Positions 1 to 7,260 of a stretch of 64,000 bases of DNA are shown piece by piece; position 1 is the stretch's first letter, and every line of letters starts with the position of its first letter. Source of the stretch: Agromyces cavernae (GTDB lineage Bacteria > Actinomycetota > Actinomycetes > Actinomycetales > Microbacteriaceae); NCBI RefSeq assembly GCF_021044935.1, contig NZ_JAJNMP010000004.1:372001-436000 (forward strand). Direction: 5' to 3'. Made by a program: the position numbers and the translations under genes. Under the pieces are notes generated by a model that was not told the DNA's origin, did no database searches, and saw nothing but the letters and a program-made list of their open reading frames with translations.

Positions 1-95
1 ACCCCGAATACGTCGCCTCGGTCGCCCTCCGCGTACTCGAGTCCGATCTCACCGGCCAGGTCGTCGACGTTCGGGTCGCGGCGGCGCCGCGCTGA
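1..95 (+). CDS. C-terminal fragment of a gene entering from the left edge
   Basis: The first 95 bases read as an open frame from base 3 to a TGA at 93-95, ending TGQVVDVRVAAAPR. Codons are strongly G/C-ending, so this is probably coding. The VLESDLTGQVVDV-like end resembles the C-terminus of short-chain dehydrogenases, but about 30 residues are too few to assign a family. It ends one base before the stop of the convergent gene that follows. Confidence 0.5.
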   Translation, partial: PEYVASVALRVLESDLTGQVVDVRVAAAPR

Positions 96-299
96 TCAGC
101 GGCCGTCGCGCCGCTGCTCGCCGAGTCGTTCGAAGACGAGGTCGTACAGTTCGGCGATGCGGCGCGAGTCGACGCGCAGCTCGTCGATCTCGGCGCGCAA
201 CCGCGCGATCTCAGCCTCGAGTCGCGCAACGTCGGCAGACTGGGGTGCGACGGGCTTGCCCCGCACCATCTTGCGCATGGCGGCTTCGAAGCGATTCAC
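96..299 (-). CDS. Small coiled-coil protein (DUF6752-like)
   Basis: A 67-residue protein starting at the GTG at 297-299. Residues about 24-45 form a heptad-like run (ARLEAEIARLRAEIDELR) predicted to be a coiled coil, followed by a conserved-looking IAELYDLVFERL tail. Its GTG overlaps the stop of the upstream LicD-methyltransferase gene in a 4-base GTGA junction, so translation is probably coupled and the product may be a partner of that enzyme. Similar small proteins near actinobacterial glycan genes are labelled DUF6752; that name is from memory of the family, not a search. No catalytic motif or membrane segment is seen. Confidence 0.72.
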   Translation of the reverse strand: MNRFEAAMRKMVRGKPVAPQSADVARLEAEIARLRAEIDELRVDSRRIAELYDLVFERLGEQRRDGR

Positions 300-1900
300 C
301 GTGTCCTCTCGCGGGGCACGGTCTGCGCCCCCTTCGTACTGTAGAGCCTGACCGTTGCGACCGTGCGGGGCCCCGATGAGGTGACGCGCACGTTGTGCGA
401 GTCTGCCACGCAGGCGAGACCGTGAACGGATGCCTCGTGCCGCAGCCAGTGCAGGGGCAGGTGCCAGGTGTCGGGACGATGATGGTCGTACACCAACGAC
501 GGGTTGACGGGTACGGTGACGAGCGCGACCGAACCGGCACCGAGGAGTGCGCGCAGCAGCAGGAACACGTTCGCCCTGGTCTCGCGGGTGAGCGACGCGA
601 GCACGTTCGAGAGCAGGAAATGGCGCGTGCCTCCGAGCGCCAGTTCGTCGGCGATGAAGTCGAGCACCGCTCGACGGTCGGCGAGGTTCAGCCGCTGGGC
701 GGTGACGCCCGGGCGCACGGCTGCCGCCTCGACGGCGCTTCGCGCGTAATCGACGGCGACGACCTGGCGGCCGCCGACGGCGAGCATCTCGCTCAGTGTT
801 CCGTCGCCGCAGCCGAGGTCGATGACCCGATCGCCGGGCTCGGTGGCGACGAGCAATCGTGTCGCATCGCGGCGCCAATGCCGCGATCGACCGAGCCGGA
901 TGTGACGCTCCCAGAAGTGGCGGTTGAGGTCGTAGACGCCGAACCAGTTCTCGAACCGCCGACGCGTGACGGCGGGAGTGTGGAAGCGGAACGTGGGATC
1001 CGGGACACGCCACCCCTCGCCGTAGCAGAGCGCCAGCCACGCATCGGCGTCGGCGACCGACGGCACGCTGATGCCCTCGAGCTCGACCTCGGTGAGCGGC
1101 AGCAGCGACGCCTCCTCGAACGAGCCTCGAACCGCGATCGGCTGGTTGTAGACCCCGCGGTCGTGGAATCCGAGGAAGAGGTCGACGTGTGCGGCGGCAC
1201 CGGGTACGTCGTCGGCGAACAGCACCTGCAGGTGGGCGTCGCTGTGGCGGATCGCCTCGTGGCCACGGGCGCGGATTGCGCGCTCGATCGCGTACGACGC
1301 CATCGAAACGTCGGGCGGCGCCATCGATCCGAGGTAGACCAGCAGGTCGATGTCGTCGTCATGCGCGAGGATGCGACCCTCGCGCACGGCGCCGAGCAGG
1401 GTTCCCCCGGTGATCGCCGCCGTGTACCCGAGCTCGTCGAGGTCGGCGAGCACCACCGTCATCGCTTCGAGCAAACGGCGGTGCAGGCGGTTCGAGGGCG
1501 CCGCGGTCAGCTTGCCCCACTTGTCGACCACCTGGCCGGCTGCCGCCAACTCCGCCAGCCCGACCGCGCCGCTGCGGGTGGGCCACGAGAAACGGCCCCC
1601 GGCGAGCGCCACGCCCGATCGAGGGTCGCGCAGGGTGATGCGCCCACTGCCGACGAGGTGGCCGCCGAGGGCGGTCGGCCATGCCAGCTGCGCCACGCGG
1701 CCATGCGCGTGCGGCATGGTCGCCGTCCACATACGGCTGCCGTCGACCTCGACGTCGACCGTTCGGCCGATCGCCTGCGAGTCGAATCCGACGCGAAGCC
1801 CCCGATGCGTGACCCGGAGTGACGAGCGTCTCGGCCCGCGCCTGAGTGGAGTCACGGGGCGTGTTCCTTCGTTCGGCGGGCTGATGACGATTGTCGGCAT
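296..1900 (-). CDS. LicD-type phosphotransferase fused to a class I methyltransferase
   Basis: A 534-residue fusion. After an N-terminal beta-rich stretch (about 25-110), residues 140-330 carry a LicD/fukutin-like domain with the signature GGTLLGAVREG (165-175) and an acidic DDDID motif (181-185). This is the nucleotidyltransferase-fold region of enzymes that add phosphocholine or other phosphodiester substituents to surface glycans. Residues about 355-500 form a class I SAM-dependent methyltransferase with VIDLGCGDG (359-367). The ATG at 1898-1900 is preceded by a TAGAAT -10-like box at 1913-1918. The gene is divergent from the flippase and overlaps the small coiled-coil gene downstream. The likely role is decorating a wall polysaccharide; the substrate is unknown. 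Confidence 0.85.
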   Translation of the reverse strand: MPTIVISPPNEGTRPVTPLRRGPRRSSLRVTHRGLRVGFDSQAIGRTVDVEVDGSRMWTATMPHAHGRVAQLAWPTALGGHLVGSGRITLRDPRSGVALAGGRFSWPTRSGAVGLAELAAAGQVVDKWGKLTAAPSNRLHRRLLEAMTVVLADLDELGYTAAITGGTLLGAVREGRILAHDDDIDLLVYLGSMAPPDVSMASYAIERAIRARGHEAIRHSDAHLQVLFADDVPGAAAHVDLFLGFHDRGVYNQPIAVRGSFEEASLLPLTEVELEGISVPSVADADAWLALCYGEGWRVPDPTFRFHTPAVTRRRFENWFGVYDLNRHFWERHIRLGRSRHWRRDATRLLVATEPGDRVIDLGCGDGTLSEMLAVGGRQVVAVDYARSAVEAAAVRPGVTAQRLNLADRRAVLDFIADELALGGTRHFLLSNVLASLTRETRANVFLLLRALLGAGSVALVTVPVNPSLVYDHHRPDTWHLPLHWLRHEASVHGLACVADSHNVRVTSSGPRTVATVRLYSTKGAQTVPRERTR

Positions 1901-1912
1901 AGGGACGCCCCG

Positions 1913-1953
1913 ATTCTATGTGAAACATCGGATTCCACCTCTTCGTGTATATA
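1913..1953. promoter_or_regulatory. Divergent promoter region between licD fusion and flippase
   Basis: On the minus strand TAGAAT (1913-1918) lies 12 nt before the LicD ATG. On the plus strand TATATA (1948-1953), the most AT-rich spot in this neighbourhood, lies just upstream of the flippase gene. Both look like actinobacterial -10 boxes; no convincing -35 boxes were found. Confidence 0.45.
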
Positions 1954-2024
1954 GGAGAGAATGTCGGGGAATGCGCACGACACCCCGGGCGCCAGAGCCC
2001 GAGTCCGACGGAGGTCGCGAGCGC

Positions 2025-3254
2025 GTGAACACCAGGAAGGCGCTGCGGTTCGCAGGGGGCTACGGCCTGTCGGTGGCGATCAGCGGAGTCGTGAGCCTCG
2101 CCGTCATCCCCGCGATCATCGTCGCCGCCGGCGCGGATTCCTGGGCGACCATCGCGGTGGCGCAGGCCGTGGCCGGGTTCGCGTTCGTCTTCGCGGTCTA
2201 CGGGTGGGGCGTGGTCGGACCGACCGAGGTCGCGAGCCTCACGAACGACCGACGCGGCGCGTACTACTTCGAGTCGCTGCTCAGCCGAACCTGGCTGTGC
2301 ATCGTGATCCTGCCCGTCTCGATCGTCATCGCCATCGTCATCATCGACGGTGATGCGTTGCTCGCGGGCCTGACGGTGGCGAGCGGGGTGCTCGTCGCAC
2401 TCGGCGCGGGGTGGTTCTTCGTCGGTGAGGCGAGTCCGCTGCGGTTCCTGCTCATCGACACGATTCCGCGCATCGCCGGCACGGTCGCCGGAGCGGTCGT
2501 GCTCATCGCCACCGGCGACGTGATCGCCTTCGCCGCCCTGCAGCTCGCCGGCGTCATCGTCTCGGCCGTGATCAGCACGTGGAACATCCTCTCGCGCTAC
2601 CGCGGCTGGCACCTGACGCTGTCACCGGTTCGCGCGCTGCGCAATCTTCGCGGGCAGGCGAGCCCGGTCGCGATGTCGGCGACCTCGTCGATCTACGTCA
2701 ACGTGCCGATCGTGCTCATCGACCTCTTCCTGCCGCAGGCGACCGCCGTCTACGCCCTCGCCGAGCGCATCGTGCGGCTCGCGCTGTACTCGACGCGACC
2801 GGTCGTGCAGATCGCCCAGGGGTGGGTCCCCACCCCCGACCCCGTCGAGTTGGCCGGGCGGGCGCGACGGGTCACCGCGATCGCGCTCGGCCTCGGCGCG
2901 CTCGGCGGCATCGTCTACGCCGTCGCCGGCCCGTGGATCGGCGAGGTGCTCTCGGGCGGCACCCTGTCGATCCCCATCGCCCTGGCGGTGCCGATGGCGG
3001 TCAATCTCGCCGCGATCCTCGCGTCGCAGCTCACGGGGTTCGCCTGCCTCACCGCGTTCGGACTGACCCGCGCCCTCGCGACCAGCACGATCGTCGGCGC
3101 CGTCGTCGGCACCGCCCTGATGCTCCCGCTGCTGTTCTGGATCGGCGCCCCCGGCGTCGCGTGGGGCCTCGCCGCCGCCGAGCTCTGCGTGCTCGGCGTG
3201 CAGCTCGTGACGCTCGCTCCGAAACTTCGCAGGCGAGAGACAGTAGGCTCTTAG
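2025..3254 (+). CDS. Wzx-like polysaccharide flippase (MATE/MOP superfamily)
   Basis: A polytopic membrane protein of about 409 residues made almost entirely of hydrophobic helices (roughly 11-13), with charged loops such as NDRRGAYYFESLLSRTW typical of O-antigen/teichuronic flippases. It would move lipid-linked repeat units across the membrane. The GTG at 2025 is chosen because a GGAGG (2010-2014) sits 10 nt upstream and the protein then begins VNTRKALRFAGGYG, like many family members. An in-frame ATG at 1971 would add 18 residues. The GlfT2-like gene follows 52 bases after the stop. The family call rests on topology and context; no single-residue motif proves it. Confidence 0.8.
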   Translation: MNTRKALRFAGGYGLSVAISGVVSLAVIPAIIVAAGADSWATIAVAQAVAGFAFVFAVYGWGVVGPTEVASLTNDRRGAYYFESLLSRTWLCIVILPVSIVIAIVIIDGDALLAGLTVASGVLVALGAGWFFVGEASPLRFLLIDTIPRIAGTVAGAVVLIATGDVIAFAALQLAGVIVSAVISTWNILSRYRGWHLTLSPVRALRNLRGQASPVAMSATSSIYVNVPIVLIDLFLPQATAVYALAERIVRLALYSTRPVVQIAQGWVPTPDPVELAGRARRVTAIALGLGALGGIVYAVAGPWIGEVLSGGTLSIPIALAVPMAVNLAAILASQLTGFACLTAFGLTRALATSTIVGAVVGTALMLPLLFWIGAPGVAWGLAAAELCVLGVQLVTLAPKLRRRETVGS

Positions 3255-3306
3255 TCGCGTCACGGGGGCTGGCGCAATCCATCGATCCCCTACGGAGCAC
3301 TACAGC

Positions 3307-5223
3307 GTGAGCTTGACCTGGAACGAGATCCAACGCGTCGTCTTCCCGCAAGACGCCGATCCCGACGTCATCTCGCTGTACGTCGACGCCGACGTGTGGG
3401 CGAAGGTCGGCGAACGCGAGGTGCGCGTGAGCGACCGTGCGCACCTCGACGACATCGTCGGGCGCGACCGCTTCCGCATCGGGGCCGGCGACCGGGTCTC
3501 GTTCGCGAGCTACTTCAACGCGTTCCCGGCCTCGTACTGGCAGCAGTGGACGAACGTCGAGCGCGTGCGCCTCACCGTCGAGACGAGCGGCGAAGGCACG
3601 CTGCTCGTCTACCGTTCGACCGCTCAGGGAGTGCCGCAGCGCGTGGCATCCGAACCGTTCACCGACACGGTCGTGCACGACATCGAGCTGCCGGTCACGT
3701 CGTTCGGCGACGGCGGCTGGTACTGGTTCGAGGTCGTCGCGGGCGACAGCGAGGTCGTCGTCGGGGGCGGCAGCTGGACGACGGATGCTCCGCAGCTGCG
3801 TTCCGGCGGAGCCTCGATCGGCATCACCACGTTCAACAAGCCCGATTACTGCGTGCGCACCCTCGAGGCCCTCGCGGCCGACCCCACCGTTCGCGACGTC
3901 CTCGACCGTGTGTACATCGTCGACCAGGGCAATCAGAAGGTTCGCGACGAGGCCGGGTTCGACGCCGTCGCCGCTGAGTTCGGCGACGCCCTGACCATGA
4001 TCGAACAGCCGAACCTCGGCGGCTCGGGCGGGTTCGCGCGCTCGATGGCCGAGACCGTCGACGCGGGCGAGAGCGACTTCGTCATCCTGCTCGACGACGA
4101 CGTCACCATCGAGCCCGAGAGCATCGCGCGCGCCGTGCGCTTCGCGCGCCACACCACTCGGCCGATGATCGTCGGCGGGCACATGTTCGACCTGCTCAAC
4201 CGCCCGGTGCTGCACGCGTTCGCCGAGACCGTCGACCTCAAGCCGTTCGTGTGGCGGGCGCAGCCGCACGAGGCGGTGCCGCACGACTTCCGGTTCTCGA
4301 ACCTGCGCCAGACCGCCTGGATGCACGCTCGCATGGACGCCGACTACAACGGGTGGTGGTTCTGCCTCATTCCGACCGAGGTCGTGCGCAACGTGGGCCT
4401 GTCGCTGCCCGCGTTCATCAAGTGGGACGACGCCGAGTACTGCCTGCGTGCGCGCGGCGCGGGCTACCCCACGGTGACCCTGCCGGGCATGGCGCTCTGG
4501 CACGTCTCGTGGCTCGACAAGGACGACTCCATCGACTGGCAGGCGTACTTCCACGCGCGCAACCGCATCGTCGCCGCCCTCCTGCACTCCCCGCACGCCG
4601 GTGGCGGTTCGCTCACGAGCGACAGCGAGCGCTGGGACCTCAAGCACCTGCTCTCGATGCAGTACTACCCCGTGACCATGCGGCACCGGGCGCTTCGCGA
4701 CATCCTCTCGGGCCCTTCGCACATGCAGCGGGGCATGCCCACGATCCTCGGCGAACTCCGCGCCGCGATGGCCGAGTTCCCCGAGAAGACGGTGCTGCGC
4801 GACGACGACGAGATCCCGATGACCGTCGAGGGCAAGCGCGTCTACCCGGTGCCGACCGGTACCACCGGCCCCAAGGGCCCGCGCGGCATTCCGCTCGCGC
4901 TGTTCACGGTGAAGATGACCGCTCGCCAGTGGTTCACGAATCCCGACCCGGCGAACGTCGCCGAGCCGCAGGTCGAGCTCGCCAAGCGCGACGGCACGTG
5001 GTTCCGCCTGCCGTACTTCGACAGCGCGCTCGTCTCGACGGCCGACGGCGCCGGAAAGGTGCGCTACACGCGCGACCGCACGACGTTCCGCCGGCTGCTC
5101 ACCGACAGCCGGCGCCTGCATCGCGAGCTCAAGCGGCGCTGGCCCGAACTCTCACGGCAGTACCGCGCGGCACTGCCCGAGATCACCTCCCCCGAGGCGT
5201 GGCGCGAGCACTTCCCGAAGTAA
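3307..5223 (+). CDS. GlfT2-like polymerising galactofuranosyltransferase
   Basis: A 638-residue protein, almost the length of mycobacterial GlfT2 (637). Residues 1-165 are the beta-rich N-terminal domain; about 168-420 is a GT-A glycosyltransferase with SIGITTFNKPD at the nucleotide site, the metal-binding DDD at 263-265, WDDAEY at 373-378 (the catalytic-base motif of GlfT2) and a metal-ligand-type His at 399. The C-terminal 200 residues form the helical part. It should extend a galactofuranose chain from UDP-Galf at the inner membrane face. The GTG at 3307 follows a GGAG about 9 nt upstream. The donor is supplied by Glf, encoded nearby. Mycobacterial arabinogalactan is not expected in this organism, so the acceptor is probably a different galactan. 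Confidence 0.9.
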   Translation: MSLTWNEIQRVVFPQDADPDVISLYVDADVWAKVGEREVRVSDRAHLDDIVGRDRFRIGAGDRVSFASYFNAFPASYWQQWTNVERVRLTVETSGEGTLLVYRSTAQGVPQRVASEPFTDTVVHDIELPVTSFGDGGWYWFEVVAGDSEVVVGGGSWTTDAPQLRSGGASIGITTFNKPDYCVRTLEALAADPTVRDVLDRVYIVDQGNQKVRDEAGFDAVAAEFGDALTMIEQPNLGGSGGFARSMAETVDAGESDFVILLDDDVTIEPESIARAVRFARHTTRPMIVGGHMFDLLNRPVLHAFAETVDLKPFVWRAQPHEAVPHDFRFSNLRQTAWMHARMDADYNGWWFCLIPTEVVRNVGLSLPAFIKWDDAEYCLRARGAGYPTVTLPGMALWHVSWLDKDDSIDWQAYFHARNRIVAALLHSPHAGGGSLTSDSERWDLKHLLSMQYYPVTMRHRALRDILSGPSHMQRGMPTILGELRAAMAEFPEKTVLRDDDEIPMTVEGKRVYPVPTGTTGPKGPRGIPLALFTVKMTARQWFTNPDPANVAEPQVELAKRDGTWFRLPYFDSALVSTADGAGKVRYTRDRTTFRRLLTDSRRLHRELKRRWPELSRQYRAALPEITSPEAWREHFPK

Positions 5224-5247
5224 CCGCTGCGGCCGGTCGCGCAGCCT

Positions 5248-5278
5248 ACGGTCGGGCGCCGACGCGGCGCCCGACCGT
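5248..5278. terminator. Bidirectional hairpin between convergent genes
   Basis: A perfect 13-bp stem (5248-5260 paired with 5266-5278) around a 5-nt loop lies between the stop of the GlfT2-like gene and the stop of the convergent CWB2 gene. There is no long T run, as is usual for GC-rich actinobacterial terminators. Confidence 0.75.
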
Positions 5279-5281
5279 GTC

Positions 5282-7132
5282 TCAGCAGGACTGCAGTGTC
5301 GCGACTCGACTGCTGAGCGCCCCCGAGCCACCGAGCAACGTGAGGTGCGTCGTGCCCTTCGCGAACACCGCGACCCGTGTCGGCTGCGGCACGCAGGCCG
5401 ACTGCGACAGGAAGAGCGGATCGCCGGACGCGCCCGCCGCGGCCGCGCCCGTGAGGGCGTCGGGGAACGCGGTGCCCGTTGCGACGTAGGCGTTCGCGGT
5501 CGTGCGGAACACGGAGTTGATCGCCACGCTCGTCGAGTACCGGTCGATGCCGGCGTATCGGCGTACCGTGAACCCGGCCGAGCCGAGGCTCGATTGCAGG
5601 CCACTCGAAACCACGCCCGTGCCGCCGGCGATGCGCACCTCGCCGACCCCGAGGGTGCGGAGCACCGTGGTGGTCGGCCCGTCGACTCGAGCCGCCTTGC
5701 CGTCGACGAGCACGACGGGAACGTCGAGCGCGCCGGCGGCCGCACCGGCGCTGAGTCCGTCGGGGAAGTCGCGACCGGTGGCGACGTATGCCCTGGCGAC
5801 GGACGCACCGCGGAATGCGTCGGCGGCGATGTTGCGCGAGGTCTCGTAGCGGTCGGCGCCGCCGATGCGCCGAACCGGTGCGATCTTCGCGAGCGTGCTC
5901 GCGGTCGATGCGCCGATGGCACCGGTGCCCCCGACCACGACGATGCGTTGCGGCGCGAGGCGGTTGAGCTCGGCGAGCGTCGCCTCGGGAACCGACCACT
6001 TCGCGGTCAGCAGCATCGGTCCGCCGAGGTGCGCGGCGGCCGGGGCTGCCGCGAGCGCGTCGGCGAACTGCGTTCCCGAGGCGACGTACACGACCGGGAC
6101 ACCGGGTTCCTGGTATCCCGCGAGCGAGATGGCCGCGGCGGTGGCGTACCGGTCGGTGCCCTGCAGTCGCGTCGAGGTGAGCGCGGCACCCGCGCGGGGG
6201 TCGCCGAACCAGTCGCTGTACATGCGCCAGAAGTTGCGGTTGCCGTACGACGAACAGGCATCGCCCGTGCCGTAGAGGTTCGTGATCGCCGCGGCGTTGG
6301 GCTGGAGCGGCGTGTAGTAGTAGAGCGCGGCGGTCGCGGCGTTGGCGATCGTCACGTTCGAGGTCTTGCATGCCGAGTTGGGGTGGTAGGCGATCGCGTT
6401 CGGCTGCCCGATCTTGAGCGTCGTGAACGACCCCGCGGGGTTGTTGTACCAGGTCAGCTGACGCGCGGCGAATGCCACCTGCTTGAAGAAGCTGGCGTAC
6501 TCGGGATCGCAGGCGGCCGTGTCGGGGCATCCGAACCCCATCGCCTTGGCGAGCGTGCCGGTCGACGGGGCTTTGTTCGTGAGCAGCGACTGCTCCTTCT
6601 GCAGGGTCACGAGGATGACTCGCGCGCTCAGCGAGCACACCTGCTGCACCTTGAAGATGATGCGCGCCGCGGACTCGCTGGCAGCCCCCACGTACGGGTC
6701 GCATGTGCCGTAACTCCAGTTGATGTTCTGGGTCGGCATCTTCAGGTTGGGGAGGCACTTGACGTCCGTGCAGCCGGCGCCCATCTTCACGAGGAACGCC
6801 TGGATCTGCGACTCGCTCATCGCGTTGGCACGGTAGAAGTTCGCGTCGGCGATGAGATTGCCCGCCGTGAACCCCGAAGCGGCCGCGGCCTGGAACGTCG
6901 ATGATGCGGATGCCGCTCCCATTGCTTCATCGATCGCGGAGCGCGCCTCGGCGTCGGCGACGGCCTCGGGGTCGCCCGGTACGGCCTCACCGGCTCGCGC
7001 CGCCTGACCCTCGAGGTGCTCCGAATAGGCCGCTGCGTCGTCGAATGCGTCGCCGCCGGCGGCGTGCGCGGGTGACACGACGGCCGCCGCGAGCAGCAGG
7101 GCCGAGACGAGACCGATGGCGAACTTCTTCAT
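5282..7132 (-). CDS. Secreted CWB2-repeat protein with Cys-rich KEQ module
   Basis: A 616-residue exported protein. The signal peptide runs to the AHA site at about residue 24. Residues about 93-310 form a Cys-rich module with MSESQIQAFL, CLPNLKM, the invariant KEQ (179-181), GCPDTAACD and CSSYGNRNFWRMYSDWFG. Residues about 325-616 hold three cell-wall-binding 2 repeats, each with a DRY(A/E/S)T start, an FPDAL/FADAL core and a strand like RIVVVGGTGAI. CWB2 repeats bind anionic wall polysaccharide non-covalently in clostridia. The start is MKKFAIG because GGAGG lies 7 nt upstream. A close paralogue lies directly upstream in the same direction. The module's function is unknown; a glycan-binding or lysozyme-like role is only a guess. 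Confidence 0.85.
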   Translation of the reverse strand: MKKFAIGLVSALLLAAAVVSPAHAAGGDAFDDAAAYSEHLEGQAARAGEAVPGDPEAVADAEARSAIDEAMGAASASSTFQAAAASGFTAGNLIADANFYRANAMSESQIQAFLVKMGAGCTDVKCLPNLKMPTQNINWSYGTCDPYVGAASESAARIIFKVQQVCSLSARVILVTLQKEQSLLTNKAPSTGTLAKAMGFGCPDTAACDPEYASFFKQVAFAARQLTWYNNPAGSFTTLKIGQPNAIAYHPNSACKTSNVTIANAATAALYYYTPLQPNAAAITNLYGTGDACSSYGNRNFWRMYSDWFGDPRAGAALTSTRLQGTDRYATAAAISLAGYQEPGVPVVYVASGTQFADALAAAPAAAHLGGPMLLTAKWSVPEATLAELNRLAPQRIVVVGGTGAIGASTASTLAKIAPVRRIGGADRYETSRNIAADAFRGASVARAYVATGRDFPDGLSAGAAAGALDVPVVLVDGKAARVDGPTTTVLRTLGVGEVRIAGGTGVVSSGLQSSLGSAGFTVRRYAGIDRYSTSVAINSVFRTTANAYVATGTAFPDALTGAAAAGASGDPLFLSQSACVPQPTRVAVFAKGTTHLTLLGGSGALSSRVATLQSC

Positions 7133-7161
7133 TCCTGCACCTCCGGGGCGCACCCCACGGT

Positions 7162-7216
7162 GGCGCCGGGTTCGGGCCGATGCAAAACGGACGTAGGGGT
7201 CCGGTTGTCACCCTAA
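7162..7216 (-). promoter_or_regulatory. Conserved bipartite leader element, copy 1
   Basis: Reading toward the gene, TTAGGGTG (7209-7216) is followed after exactly 30 nt by a 17-nt box GGCCCGAACCCGGCGCC (7162-7178), 29 nt before the ATG. Both parts and the 30-nt spacing recur upstream of the paralogous gene at 9177. TAGGGT inside the first box could be a -10; the second could be an operator or RNA stem. Confidence 0.5.
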
Positions 7217-7260
7217 CGGGAGGCGCCGCCCCGTGTCATCCCCTATTCAGGATGTGGTGC

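Noticed and set aside
395..1822. A 475-codon plus-strand frame opposite the LicD fusion
   Set aside because: No recognisable motif, and the opposite strand encodes LicD and methyltransferase signatures.
1961..2353. A 130-codon frame starting at the ATG at 1961
   Set aside because: It is well placed behind a TATATA box but out of frame with the flippase, and encodes an Arg-rich, motif-free protein.
3049..5121. A 690-codon minus-strand frame over the GlfT2-like gene
   Set aside because: Antisense shadow; the plus-strand gene has catalytic motifs in the right order and length.
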